Source of the DNA: Hoeflea prorocentri | GTDB taxonomy: Bacteria; Pseudomonadota; Alphaproteobacteria; Rhizobiales; Rhizobiaceae | Length of the DNA stretch: 64,000 nucleotides | Assembly (NCBI RefSeq): GCF_027944115.1 | Contig: NZ_JAPJZI010000001.1 | Location: forward strand, 3,720,001-3,784,000 | Direction: 5' to 3' | Shown: in pieces, positions 23,967 to 32,890 of the stretch | How positions within the stretch are numbered: the stretch's first letter is position 1 | Layout of the letters: the number at the start of each line of letters is the position of its first letter | Translations under genes and position numbers: made by a program | The notes under the pieces: model-generated | The model's database searches: none | Seen by the model: only the letters and a program-made list of their open reading frames with translations | Told to the model about the DNA's origin: nothing

Positions 23967-25244
23967 CTAACGCTGGGGTGCGCCAAACTTTACACGGAAG
24001 TCCGACCCTTTGCCGACTGTCGAATGAACAATGAGCCTTGCCCTGTGGCGGGTCAGAATATGTTTGACGATCGCCAATCCAAGCCCGGTTCCCTTCTTTG
24101 AGCGGCTGGCTTCGACATTGACACGGTAGAACCGTTCGGTCAGGCGCGGCACGTGTTCGCGCGGGATTCCGGGGCCGTTGTCACTGACACTGACCTCCAC
24201 GCCATCGCCGTCATTTTCGCCTGACGGCATCACACTGACGCGGACCTGTCCGCCGCTCTGGCCGTATTTACATGCGTTCTCGATCAGGTTCTCGAAAACC
24301 TGGACGAGTTCGTCACGATCGCCGGTCACGACGACCGGCTGGTCCGGAGCGCTGATTTGAATACCGACACCCAGTTCCTCCGCCAGCGGTTTGAGTGAAT
24401 CCGAGATGTGATTGATCAGCGGCACGAGGTCGACATTGTCGGTCGGCATCACATGGGCCTTCAGTTCAAGGCGCGACAGCGACAGAAGGTCGTCGACAAG
24501 CCGTGTCATACGGCTTGCCTGCTCGTGCATGATGCCGAGAAAACGGTCCCGGGCCTCAGCGTCCTCACGTGCGGGCCCCCGCATTGTTTCGATAAAGCCG
24601 AAAAGCGAGGCAAGCGGCGTGCGCAATTCATGGCTGGCATTGGCGATAAAGTCCGACCGCATGCGATCCATGCGGCGCGACTCGCTCTGGTCGCGGAAGG
24701 TCAGCATATAAAGCTCGCTGCCGCCTTTCATCCCGGCAATGCCGGTCATGGGCGCCACCCGCACAAGAAACCAGCGTTCAGACGGAACCTTCTCGATGTG
24801 CTCTATCGAATCGGCATGGCCCGTTTCCATCACAGTCCTGACCATGTCGAGAATGGCTGGCGAACGCAGCATGGACGACAGATGCGCGCCCTCTTTCATG
24901 GCGCCAAACTGCTTGACGGCCGCGCTGTTGAGGAATTTGATCACGCCGCCGGGCGCCAGGATTATCGCCGGATCATCCATTGCCTCACAGGTATTAAAAA
25001 CGATCGCCTCAAGCGGCTCGCGCCTTTCCTTGCGCAGCATCCTTTCCTGGCGGCGGGCAACACGCGACTGCACCGGCAGGCCCGCTGCCGCAAAGACCAG
25101 CGCAAGCCCAAGAAGTGCGTGCCACAGCGGAACCTCGCGCGACAGCGACGCCAAAAGCGACAACACGGCCGCAACGACGAGGATATAACGCGCATCGTAG
25201 AGACGCTGAACAACTCTGTGCGTAAGTTCCTGCATGCCTTCCAA
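23967..25244 (-). CDS. phoR: Phosphate regulon sensor kinase PhoR
   Basis: A protein of about 425 residues. Two short membrane helices near residues 18-35 and 41-56 anchor it, a PAS-like domain follows (about 80-185, AIILAPGGVIKFLN), then HisKA with phospho-acceptor His205 in NASHELRTPL and HATPase_c with N box LIENACKYG, SDNGPGIP and GTGLGLAIVKHIL. It has no large periplasmic sensor, as is usual for PhoR. It sits upstream of pstS in the same direction, the rhizobial order. TTG 25244 or ATG 25235 could start it; the former has AAGG at better spacing. Confidence 0.93.
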   Translation of the reverse strand: MEGMQELTHRVVQRLYDARYILVVAAVLSLLASLSREVPLWHALLGLALVFAAAGLPVQSRVARRQERMLRKERREPLEAIVFNTCEAMDDPAIILAPGGVIKFLNSAAVKQFGAMKEGAHLSSMLRSPAILDMVRTVMETGHADSIEHIEKVPSERWFLVRVAPMTGIAGMKGGSELYMLTFRDQSESRRMDRMRSDFIANASHELRTPLASLFGFIETMRGPAREDAEARDRFLGIMHEQASRMTRLVDDLLSLSRLELKAHVMPTDNVDLVPLINHISDSLKPLAEELGVGIQISAPDQPVVVTGDRDELVQVFENLIENACKYGQSGGQVRVSVMPSGENDGDGVEVSVSDNGPGIPREHVPRLTERFYRVNVEASRSKKGTGLGLAIVKHILTRHRARLIVHSTVGKGSDFRVKFGAPQR

Positions 25245-25424
25245 TATGCCTTGTAACCGGAATTCCGCTTGCGCCTACCGTGCTTTTCACCAGACCGTTA
25301 AGCCCGGCCCTTCTTCCGGTTAAGACGGCCGGATGACGGATTGATGAACGCACATGGTGGAAAATCAGGTTCCGACCCAGCCCCTAATGCGGGTATAACA
25401 GGCTAACGGCAAACGGGAAATGAC

Positions 25425-26312
25425 ATGATGAGCAAGAAACAAGCGGACCGCTCGGTCGATCTGGAGATCAACGGGCATAAGCGGCATTTCGATATCGACG
25501 ATCCCGATCTGCCGGGCTGGGTGACAAAAAACGCGTTCACCTCGGAGAACTATCCCTATGAGGAAAAGCTGGACCGGGACGACTACAACGAACAAATCAG
25601 AGCCCTGCAGATCGAGCTGGTGAAGGTCCAAGCCTGGCAGCAGAAAACGGGAGAGCGCGTCATCATCGTTTTCGAGGGTCGGGACGCCGCCGGCAAAGGC
25701 GGATCAATTGCGGCAACGCGGGCCTACATGAACCCTCGCATGGTTCGGATCGTTGCCCTTCCGAAACCGACCGAGCGCGAGCGCGGCCAGTGGTACTATC
25801 AGCGTTACGTCGATCATTTCCCGACGTCAGGCGAAATGGTGCTGTTCGACCGGTCCTGGTATAATCGCGCCGGCGTCGAACCGGTGATGGGTTTTTGCAC
25901 GCCTGAGCAACACGAACGCTTTTTGGGCGAGACGCCCGACTTTGAGCACATGCCCGTGCGCGAAGGCATTCACCTGTTCAAATTCTGGCTCAATATCGGC
26001 CAGGAAATGCAGCTCAAGCGGTTTCACGACCGCAGGCACAATCCGCTGAAGGTGTGGAAACTGTCGCCCATGGACATTGCGAGCCTGCAGAAATGGGGCG
26101 ACTACACGCAAAAGCGCGACCTGATGCTTGAGCATACGCACAGCAACCATGCGCCATGGACTGTGGTGCGGGCCAATGACAAACGGCGGGCCCGGCTCAA
26201 TCTGATCCGTCATCTTCTGACACGGCTTCCCTATGAGGGCAAAGACGCCGGCGCGATCGGCAAGATCGATGAACGAATCCTCGGCTCCGGGCCCGGCTTC
26301 CTCGTGGACTAA
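25425..26312 (+). CDS. ppk2: Polyphosphate kinase 2 (PPK2)
   Basis: A 295-residue PPK2-family enzyme that transfers phosphate between polyphosphate and nucleotides. Walker A is [12 protein letters not shown] (about residues 82-93), Walker B and lid follow in [18 protein letters not shown], and the C-terminus [13 protein letters not shown] is typical. A single domain of this size fits the group that mainly makes NTP or GTP from NDP plus polyphosphate. It is divergent from phoR and thus placed beside the phosphate regulon, though I see no second PHO box in its 180-base upstream region. Confidence 0.93.
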   Translation: MMSKKQADRSVDLEINGHKRHFDIDDPDLPGWVTKNAFTSENYPYEEKLDRDDYNEQIRALQIELVKVQAWQQKTGERVIIVFEGRDAAGKGGSIAATRAYMNPRMVRIVALPKPTERERGQWYYQRYVDHFPTSGEMVLFDRSWYNRAGVEPVMGFCTPEQHERFLGETPDFEHMPVREGIHLFKFWLNIGQEMQLKRFHDRRHNPLKVWKLSPMDIASLQKWGDYTQKRDLMLEHTHSNHAPWTVVRANDKRRARLNLIRHLLTRLPYEGKDAGAIGKIDERILGSGPGFLVD

Positions 26313-26333
26313 GCCCGGCGCCGCTGTCGCAAC

Positions 26334-27506
26334 TCAGTTTTGCGGCTGGATACGGATCGCAAATATGTCGACACCGTTTCCGGCACCGGTGATATCGCTG
26401 TTGAGTGCCAGATATCCGGCATCGCCGGTCGACGGCACCTTGCTCAGGTCGATGCCGAAGACCACATCGCCGACCTCGTAGGTGACGTCAAAACGGTGGC
26501 GGCCGCAGTCATTGTTGGCAGCAAGCTGACATTTGACATAAATCTGCGTTGGCGTGTCAGTGCTGGACCGCAAGGTGATGGCGACCAGCGATTTGCGCCC
26601 GGCAAGGCTTTGCATGACGGATGCCGGCAGTTGGAACAACACCTCGCTGTCGCCACCGCCATCGGGTGAGACGATCTGGAGAGCCGGACCGGCTCCCGTC
26701 TCGGCCAATGCCGCCCTGGCGTTGCCTCTGCGCTGGACGCCTTCAGGATTCTGTGGCGTGAAAATTTGCGTCCAATCGCCCGAAAAAGTTCCGTCAGTCG
26801 GGGGATTGCCGGCAAAGTCACCGCCTTCAATCTTTGCCGGCGGATTGGGCACGCTGGTGTCGCGTTCCTGCTGGCTGATGAATATGCCGCTGTAGACCGA
26901 CCACAGAATGCCGATACCCACAAAGGCGATCAAAAGCGAAATCACCAAAATGATAGAAAAGACAGGGCGGCGGCGTTTGGTCTTGGCCCCACGCTTCGGC
27001 GAGGCCGGTTCCGCGCCCAGCAGATCGGCATCGACCTTGGCGCGCTTCTTGCGGCGGCGCGGCTCCCGTTTTTCCGCGACGGGCGCTGGAATATCGCCCG
27101 GCTCAATGCGCTCGGCCCGCAAAACATCCTTGGAGGGCTGGCGGGGTTTGCTCTTACGCACCGGTTCCTGGCGGCGCTGCCGGGGCTGCCTTGGCTGGCC
27201 CGCCTGCGGGTCCGGAGGCGGTGCAACGCGCTCCGCATCTATACCTGCCGACCTGCGCTCCGGGCGCGGTTCGCGCCTCACGGGTGACGGCGCTTCGGCG
27301 GCAACATACTGCGCCTCAATTCCCTCGATCAGCTCTTCAAGACGACGGTTCTGGTCCGAGGCGGCGTCGCTGCCCCAGGTTCCCTGTTTGGCCTGGCTGT
27401 TCGTCAGGGCCTCGCGGGCGGACTGGTAGACACGCTCGCGCAATTTCGGATTGCCACCGTCGACCGACTGCAGCGCCTTGCGGATCGCTGTCTCGAATGT
27501 CTTCAC
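26334..27506 (-). CDS. Single-pass membrane protein with basic proline-rich domain
   Basis: A protein of about 390 residues, family not recognised by name. Residues 1-80 are a helical cytoplasmic domain (TFETAIRKALQSVDGGNPKL; ERVYQSAREALTNSQAKQG), about 80-180 are a disordered stretch rich in Pro, Arg and Lys, then one membrane helix (FSIILVISLLIAFVGIGIL) and a periplasmic beta-rich domain containing a Cys pair (VKCQLAANNDCGRH). GTG 27506 has GGAG at six bases and is preferred over TTG 27512. Similar long basic-proline linkers occur in alphaproteobacterial envelope proteins. It is convergent with ppk2, 21 bases from its stop. Confidence 0.65.
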   Translation of the reverse strand: MKTFETAIRKALQSVDGGNPKLRERVYQSAREALTNSQAKQGTWGSDAASDQNRRLEELIEGIEAQYVAAEAPSPVRREPRPERRSAGIDAERVAPPPDPQAGQPRQPRQRRQEPVRKSKPRQPSKDVLRAERIEPGDIPAPVAEKREPRRRKKRAKVDADLLGAEPASPKRGAKTKRRRPVFSIILVISLLIAFVGIGILWSVYSGIFISQQERDTSVPNPPAKIEGGDFAGNPPTDGTFSGDWTQIFTPQNPEGVQRRGNARAALAETGAGPALQIVSPDGGGDSEVLFQLPASVMQSLAGRKSLVAITLRSSTDTPTQIYVKCQLAANNDCGRHRFDVTYEVGDVVFGIDLSKVPSTGDAGYLALNSDITGAGNGVDIFAIRIQPQN

Positions 27507-27756
27507 ACGCAACTCCAGTCAGCCGGTCTGTCCCGTCGCTCAAGCCCCAAAGGGCAACAAGACTGACGAGCGGCCACGGTCCTGTCCTCTTGGAATCTCT
27601 CTTATCAGCTAAGAGTGTGTTTACAAACCCGACCAGCCGAGCAGTCTGGGGAAAGGCACTGCGGATATGATCCAGCGGCATCAGACTTACCGGTCGCGCA
27701 CCGGAACGATCGCCGGCGAAAAACACGGCAGGCGGCAAAATTCGCCATTCGGCGTC

Positions 27757-27785
27757 TTGAATTGTGCGCCGATTGGGGGTAATCG
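27757..27785 (+). promoter_or_regulatory. Candidate promoter of the tRNA-Thr gene
   Basis: TTGAAT (27757-27762) and TAATCG (27780-27785) are separated by 17 bases and end 32 bases before the tRNA, a plausible sigma-70-type promoter. The rest of the 310-base gap from 27507 holds only a small stem (CTCTTA 27599-27604 with TAAGAG 27610-27615) and nothing else I can name. Confidence 0.4.
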
Positions 27786-27817
27786 CCCTGCATCCTTTCT
27801 TGCCGGTCACGGCACGG

Positions 27818-27893
27818 GCTGCTGTAGCTCAGTTGGTAGAGCACGTCATTCGTAATGATGGGGTCGGGGGTTCGAGTCCCTTCAGCAGCACCA
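27818..27893 (+). tRNA. tRNA-Thr (anticodon CGT)
   Basis: A 76-base cloverleaf with an encoded CCA end. The acceptor arms GCTGCTG and CAGCAGC pair fully, the D arm is GCTC-AGTTGGTA-GAGC, the anticodon stem CGTCA/TGATG holds loop TTCGTAA with anticodon CGT, and the T arm contains TTCGAGT. The anticodon reads ACG threonine codons. No integrase or att-like repeat lies beside its 3' end, so it is not acting as an integration site here. Confidence 0.95.
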
Positions 27894-28059
27894 TCTGGTA
27901 TCCAGCAAGGCCTGAAATCACGAAACCGTGAGAGCGGATTTCGCAGCCTTTAGGCTTATCAGGCTCGGAAATCGCCGCAATCGCTCTATAATTCCGCAAT
28001 GACAATGTCAGAACCTACTTCAAAGGCCGACCATGTCAGGCCCTGCAGGAGACATCGAC

Positions 28060-28548
28060 ATGACGACTGACCTCATCACACGCCGGACCCTGCTCGCCGC
28101 CAGCGGTGCCGTCGTTGCGACCGGAGCATCCGGGCTGCTGATCCCGGCCCGCGCCAGCGGGCTGGAACCGACACGGTCGATGCGCGGCGGTTCCAACAAT
28201 TACCGCAAGGGCGCACCCATCGTAGAGCGGATTGGCGGCGGCGGCTTCTGGATGAGCGGCACCGTGCGCCGCGCGGGAGACGGCGCGCCGCTTGCCGGAC
28301 AGCGCATCCAGATCTGGGCCCATACCACCGAAGGGCATGAACGCGACCCGCACAGCCACGGGGCGACACTCACGGATGCCAACGGCGTTTTCCGTCTCGA
28401 GATGCCGCAGATTGTCCCCGCCTTCGGTCAACCGCATGGTCACCTGGCCTATGACAGCGGTGAATTCGAAACCGTCTTCCTGCGCCCGATCATGTCCAGT
28501 TCAAAGGACACCAGCCTGGAGGCGCATTTCGTCCTTCAGCCGGCCTGA
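28060..28548 (+). CDS. Tat-exported intradiol-dioxygenase-like protein
   Basis: A 162-residue protein beginning with a Tat signal (ITRRTLLAASGAVVATGASG). The mature part resembles the beta-sandwich of intradiol ring-cleavage dioxygenases and transthyretin-like domains: SGTVRRAGDGAPLAGQRIQI, then a W-A-H segment, DANGVFRLEMP and a histidine-rich AFGQPHGHLAYD. It is much shorter than true dioxygenases and I cannot align a full Tyr/His iron site, so it may be a metal-binding or structural relative. ATG 28060 has GGAG eight bases ahead. It is followed six bases later by a haem-type membrane protein gene, which suggests that the two form a redox pair. Confidence 0.65.
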   Translation: MTTDLITRRTLLAASGAVVATGASGLLIPARASGLEPTRSMRGGSNNYRKGAPIVERIGGGGFWMSGTVRRAGDGAPLAGQRIQIWAHTTEGHERDPHSHGATLTDANGVFRLEMPQIVPAFGQPHGHLAYDSGEFETVFLRPIMSSSKDTSLEAHFVLQPA

Positions 28549-28553
28549 CGGCA

Positions 28554-29216
28554 TTGGATCCGGAGACGAGCGGCAAGACCCGCACACGCCTGATCTGGTT
28601 GGCGCTTGCCGCTGCTCTCGCCGTACCGATTGCCCTTGCAGCGGCGAGCCCGCTGCTTGCATGGCGCAGTCCGGTCTACATTGCCGCCGGATTTGCCGGC
28701 GTGATCGCAATGGCTCTTCTGCTGCTTCAGCCATTACTGGCGGGTGGATATCTGCCGGGCCTTTCAGCCTATCGCGGACGGCACATTCACCGGTGGGTCG
28801 GCATTGCGCTGGTCAGCGCTGTGGTCATCCACGTCGCGGCTCTTTGGATAACCAGTCCTCCGGATGTGGTGGACGCGTTGCTTTTCAGATCGCCAACGCC
28901 GTTCTCCGCCTGGGGGGTGATTGCCATGTGGGCGGTTTTCGCGGCGGCATTCGTGGCCGCCACGCGGCCCCGGCTGCGCCTGCGCCCACGAACTTGGCGC
29001 CTCGTTCACACGTCCCTCGCGACAATCGTCGTCGTCGGCAGTGTCGTCCACGCCCTGCTGATTGAAGGCACGATGGAGACGGTGTCGAAGGTCGCGCTGT
29101 GCACGCTGGTGGTCATAGCAACCTTGAAAGTTATAACCGATCTGAAAGTATGGGCTGTCAGGGCGAATGGATTGACACGTCCTGTGGCGCACAAAGAGCG
29201 GAGCGATAAGCATTGA
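28554..29216 (+). CDS. Ferric-reductase-like transmembrane protein
   Basis: A 220-residue inner-membrane protein with about six helices, of the ferric reductase-like (cytochrome b) type. Paired histidines suited to bind haem sit in GRHIHRWVGIALVSAVVIHV and in RLVHTSLATIVVVGSVVHAL. It lacks flavin and NAD domains, so it would pass electrons to a partner. TTG 28554 starts five bases after the stop of the Tat-exported dioxygenase-like gene; no better start is visible. Its stop overlaps the next gene. The organisation resembles periplasmic enzyme plus haem membrane anchor pairs such as MsrPQ, but the enzyme half is different. Confidence 0.75.
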   Translation: MDPETSGKTRTRLIWLALAAALAVPIALAAASPLLAWRSPVYIAAGFAGVIAMALLLLQPLLAGGYLPGLSAYRGRHIHRWVGIALVSAVVIHVAALWITSPPDVVDALLFRSPTPFSAWGVIAMWAVFAAAFVAATRPRLRLRPRTWRLVHTSLATIVVVGSVVHALLIEGTMETVSKVALCTLVVIATLKVITDLKVWAVRANGLTRPVAHKERSDKH

Positions 29217-29863
29217 AGATCATCGAGTATTTCTATTCCGCGCATTCCGCCTTCGCCTATATCGGATCAAAACGGCTGCTGGAGATTTGTTCCGAACATG
29301 GTTGCAGACTTGAGCACCGGCCCATCGGGCTGAGCCCGGTCGTCCGAGCGGCGGGCGGAAAGCCGTTTGCGGGCCGCACCCAGCGGCATGTCGACTATTA
29401 TTTCGGCCGGGAGGTCGAGCGTTGGGCGCAGTTCCGCGGCGTTCCGATCATCAACTTCCGGCCGACTTTCCACGACAATCCGCTGGACCTGCCGAACGGC
29501 ATGCTGATCGCAGCGATCGATCAGGGTGCGGATGTCGACACGCTGTCCCATGCTATTCTCGAAGCCCATTGGCAAGACGATGCGGATCTTGCCGATCCCG
29601 AGGCTCTTGCAAAGGCGGCATCAGCCGCCGGTATAGATCCGGCACCTCTGCTGGATGCAGCGTTGACGGAGCCGATCCAGGCCATGCACCAGGCCAACAC
29701 CGACGAAGCGATCGCCCGCGGCCTGTTCGGATCGCCGACCTATTTTGTCGATGGCGACATGTTCTACGGACAGGATCATCTGGAGCTTATGGAGCGTGCG
29801 CTCAAAAAGCCCTTTGCCCCGGCATCCTTCAAGAACCCGCGAACAAAACTGTCGACAGGCTGA
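29213..29863 (+). CDS. 2-hydroxychromene-2-carboxylate isomerase family (DsbA-like fold)
   Basis: A 216-residue protein of the DsbA/kappa-GST fold. The N-terminus IEYFYSAHSAFAYIGSKRLL matches the 2-hydroxychromene-2-carboxylate isomerase family, where a Ser replaces the CxxC and glutathione is the cofactor. DEAIARGLFGSPTYFVDGD with cis-Pro and GQDHLELMERAL complete the signature. Such enzymes act in naphthalene-type aromatic degradation or as general GST-like isomerases. TTG 29213 overlaps the previous stop by four bases, so it belongs to the operon with the Tat and haem proteins; a shared pathway is unproven. Confidence 0.85.
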   Translation: MKIIEYFYSAHSAFAYIGSKRLLEICSEHGCRLEHRPIGLSPVVRAAGGKPFAGRTQRHVDYYFGREVERWAQFRGVPIINFRPTFHDNPLDLPNGMLIAAIDQGADVDTLSHAILEAHWQDDADLADPEALAKAASAAGIDPAPLLDAALTEPIQAMHQANTDEAIARGLFGSPTYFVDGDMFYGQDHLELMERALKKPFAPASFKNPRTKLSTG

Positions 29864-29937
29864 CGTCACTGTCTGTCGGGGCTTGCTGCGGGGCGCCGAC
29901 ACGGCCCGCCGCCAAGGCGCGGCACACCGCTGTACCG

Positions 29938-30972
29938 CTAAGGAACTTCGATGACAACGTTGCCAATGGCAGTGCCGCCCTCCACCATCTCATGGGCCTC
30001 GGCTATCCGCTCAAGCGGGAAGCGGGCGGCAATGGCGACCTGAAGCTTTCCGGTTTCGGCCAGCCCATCGATGAAAGTGGTGGCATTGGAAAGGACATCG
30101 GGCGTCAACAGAAAACCCTGCACAAACCGTAGAGTCGCGCCACAGAAGGCGAAGTCGTAATAAGGCAGAACAGGCTCGGGAACGGCCGTTGACGAATAGG
30201 CCGCAACGACACTGTGCGGTTTCAGCAGGCGGCGTGTTGCTTCAAGATTTGCGCCGAAGTCCACCTCGACCACCCGGTCGACACCTCTGCCATCTGTCAG
30301 GTCCAGAACCCGGGCAACGACATCTTCATCATGACGCATGATGATGTCGTCAACGCCGCAGGACTGCACATGGGCCGCCTTTTCGGCATCGCTGACGGTG
30401 GCGATGACCCGCGCGCCGGCGGAAAGCGCGAACTGGGCGGCGAAATGGCCGACCGCACCGGCAGCCCCGGTCACGAGAACCGTCTTTCCGCCCACCGATC
30501 CGTCGGCAAAGACTGCGTCATAGGCGGTCAGCGCCGGGATGCCGAGACATGCCCCCGCGGCAAAATCCAGTGAGGACGGAAGCTTGAAAACCTGTTCTGC
30601 CGGCAGGCAAATCCGCTCGGCTGCTGTGCCGTATGCCCTTCCCGCCTCGCCGTAGCCGCCTTGCGCGTTGCGCATCCATACGCGATCGCCCGGTTCAAAC
30701 CCGGTTACGCTCTCGCCGACCGCCTCAATCACGCCCGCACCATCGGCATGCGGCACAATCAGCTCGTGGGTCATGGAAAGTCCACCCCAGCCGGCACGGC
30801 GTTTGACATCGGCGGGATTGATCCCGGATGCGTGAATGCGCAGCGCCACATCGCCAGGGCCTGGCGTTCCGATCATGCCGTCAGGAAGATCACCGACCTC
30901 CAGAACACTGGAGGCCGGTCCTGTCTCGCGATACCAGGCCGCCCGCACCAGGCTAGCCGTTTGCCCGCTCAA
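29938..30972 (-). CDS. NADPH:quinone reductase-like zinc-free alcohol dehydrogenase (MDR family)
   Basis: A 344-residue medium-chain dehydrogenase/reductase of the quinone-oxidoreductase group. HASGINPADVKRRAGWGG and PHADGAGVIEAVGESVTGF mark the N-terminal catalytic domain, VLVTGAAGAVGHFAAQFA is the Rossmann NADP site, and the ending LERIAEAHEMVEGG is typical. The catalytic-zinc cysteines are absent. It overlaps the peptidase gene upstream by 20 bases and should be transcribed with it from the IclR-operator promoter near 32768. The natural substrate could be an enone or quinone; the operon suggests a product of peptide or hydantoin-like metabolism. Confidence 0.88.
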   Translation of the reverse strand: MSGQTASLVRAAWYRETGPASSVLEVGDLPDGMIGTPGPGDVALRIHASGINPADVKRRAGWGGLSMTHELIVPHADGAGVIEAVGESVTGFEPGDRVWMRNAQGGYGEAGRAYGTAAERICLPAEQVFKLPSSLDFAAGACLGIPALTAYDAVFADGSVGGKTVLVTGAAGAVGHFAAQFALSAGARVIATVSDAEKAAHVQSCGVDDIIMRHDEDVVARVLDLTDGRGVDRVVEVDFGANLEATRRLLKPHSVVAAYSSTAVPEPVLPYYDFAFCGATLRFVQGFLLTPDVLSNATTFIDGLAETGKLQVAIAARFPLERIAEAHEMVEGGTAIGNVVIEVP

Positions 30973-32680
30973 CCTCGCGCTTTGCCTGCCGCAGCGCCGA
31001 GACCAGCCGGTTCTGGCCGCGGGTAAGCTGTGTCAGCGCAAAGCCCTCGCCCTCGCCTTTATGATAGTCGAGTTCGGCAGCCGTAGAGATTGTCGGCAGC
31101 GGCGGGACCGTCAGGGCCGGATCGTGACGGAAACGCGCTTCCCGTGTGAAGTTGATCGGAACGAGGATGCGCGCCAGGTCCTGAATGACCGCATTGGCGA
31201 CAGCCGGAGCGATCGAGCCGGAAGATACGCCGCTATAGAACGCTTCGAGCGCAGCATGGAGTTCCTCCGTCGCCTGTTTGGAGGCGGAGAGATCAAACCG
31301 GTCGCCGGCCTGCTGCTGATAGGTGCCGATGGTCTCCAGAAACTCACTGGTGGTCGCACGCCAGTCGAAGGGAAGGATTTCGGCGTTGGCGTTGCGGAAG
31401 ACGCTGAGCAGGTAAAGCTTGATGTCGCGCTGGAGGATTTCCTTGTCGGCAATCTCCAACGTGTCGTTCTCGGTATGCCAGGCAATGTTGCCGCCGCAGC
31501 CGCCGACCGCGTAGTAACCCTTCTCCTCTCGCATCGCGACGGTCATCGTCGAAGACAGCATGAAGTAGCTCGAAATACCGATATTGTTGAAGGAATAGTC
31601 GCCGGCACGGTGCGGCCGCTCGCCGAAAGTCGGTTTGCCGGCGACATCCTCAATCGCCTTAGCGATAAAGGCATCGGCCTCGGACATGCGTGACAGGTTG
31701 AGGAACTCGGTCGCCCAGCGGCAGCCAGGGCTGTCGCAATTGACCTGGGCCACGCAATTTTCCTCAAGGTCGATGGCGAAGGCATCGGCAAACCAGGTGG
31801 AACCTGCGTAGCGTCCGGTGGAGTGGCCGGGCCACCAGGCAATGCGGACGGAACGGTCGAGCTTGTCGCGGTTCTTCCACAACACGCGCGCAACCTCCAG
31901 CATCGTTGCATCGCCAGTCGCATTGTCACCGACACCGACATCCCAACTGTCGAGGTGTCCGTGCAGCAGGACATATTTTTCCGGCTCCTTGTTGCCGGGG
32001 ATGAAGACCTCGGGCAGCTTGGAGCTGAACCAGCCTTCCTCCATCTCGGCAAAGAGCTTGATCCGTCCGCCGGCCTTGGCGATTTCGATCAGCTCCTGTC
32101 CATCGGGATTGTTAACGGCCACGGATACGACATTCGGCTTGCGCGGCAGATCGTCGAGATCGGGCGTTCCCCAAATGCTGGTGCAAATCCCCCAATGGAT
32201 ATCAATCCCCGGGTTGATGCCAATCACGCCGATGGCGCCCAGTTCCTCGAATTGCGCGATCATGCCCGGGCTTGCATAGCCCTCGGACATGACAATCTTT
32301 CCTTCGATCATCGAACGCACGTCGCGTGTCGGATCGAGCTTCTTGTCGAAGATCGTGTCGATATCATCCGCCTGGTTCGCACCGATATAGACGAGCTCAC
32401 CCTCAAGCCCGTCGCGGGCATCGACACTGTAGGCCGGCGGCTTTGCGCGAAACGTCTTGCCACCGGCCTCGACACGCGCCTCACCCGGCAGGCTGAGATA
32501 GAGTTTGGGCTGATGAACCTTGACTTCAACGCCGTGGGCCCTGAGGCGCGCGACGACCTCCTCCATGCCCCGGTCGACATCCGCCGGGTGTTCCCGCTTG
32601 AATGTGGAAAAGCTCTCGACCAAGCCCCAGGGCTCATCCAGGCTGACTTCGGACAGGAGTGCTTCTTCTAGTTCATTCAT
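30953..32680 (-). CDS. M28-family zinc aminopeptidase/carboxypeptidase
   Basis: A 575-residue metallopeptidase. A PA-type inserted domain (residues about 120-220, SEGYASPGMIAQFEELGAIG) precedes the M28 core with zinc ligands: HGHLDSWDVGVGDNATGDAT (first His and bridging Asp), a later Glu and Asp region, and the final His in GNIAWHTENDTLE. No signal peptide is evident, so a cytoplasmic peptidase acting on imported peptides is likely. Start 32680 has GAGGAG at a good distance; 32722 has not. It is the first gene of an operon with the MDR oxidoreductase, downstream of an AAAACACTGTTTT operator. The adjacent oligopeptide ABC transporter could supply its substrate. Confidence 0.88.
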   Translation of the reverse strand: MNELEEALLSEVSLDEPWGLVESFSTFKREHPADVDRGMEEVVARLRAHGVEVKVHQPKLYLSLPGEARVEAGGKTFRAKPPAYSVDARDGLEGELVYIGANQADDIDTIFDKKLDPTRDVRSMIEGKIVMSEGYASPGMIAQFEELGAIGVIGINPGIDIHWGICTSIWGTPDLDDLPRKPNVVSVAVNNPDGQELIEIAKAGGRIKLFAEMEEGWFSSKLPEVFIPGNKEPEKYVLLHGHLDSWDVGVGDNATGDATMLEVARVLWKNRDKLDRSVRIAWWPGHSTGRYAGSTWFADAFAIDLEENCVAQVNCDSPGCRWATEFLNLSRMSEADAFIAKAIEDVAGKPTFGERPHRAGDYSFNNIGISSYFMLSSTMTVAMREEKGYYAVGGCGGNIAWHTENDTLEIADKEILQRDIKLYLLSVFRNANAEILPFDWRATTSEFLETIGTYQQQAGDRFDLSASKQATEELHAALEAFYSGVSSGSIAPAVANAVIQDLARILVPINFTREARFRHDPALTVPPLPTISTAAELDYHKGEGEGFALTQLTRGQNRLVSALRQAKREVERANG

Positions 32681-32767
32681 CGGGAATCTCCTCACTGGAC
32701 GGATGGAAACGGCAACCTCCACGTGCCCCGGAAGGCAAATCGCACTCAGCCACTTGTTTCACTCAAT

Positions 32768-32780
32768 AAAACACTGTTTT
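32768..32780. promoter_or_regulatory. Candidate IclR operator upstream of the peptidase operon
   Basis: AAAACACTGTTTT is a near-perfect palindrome 88 bases before the peptidase start. The same palindrome with the centre inverted (AAAACAGTGTTTT) lies at 33742-33754 before the racemase. Two copies flanking the iclR-type gene, each facing one of the divergent operons, make it the best candidate for the regulator's binding site. Confidence 0.65.
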
Positions 32781-32890
32781 GTTAAAAGAAATACCAAGCT
32801 TGATCGACCAAATCAAGTGCAAGCGCAAAACGCGCCGCCAGATGGCAGCCCGCGGCTTGGTTTTACAATCAGCCTGGGAATATGCCGGAA

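Noticed and set aside
27818-27893. tRNA-Thr as an integration site for a genomic island
   Set aside because: No repeat of its 3' end, integrase or change of composition was seen downstream.
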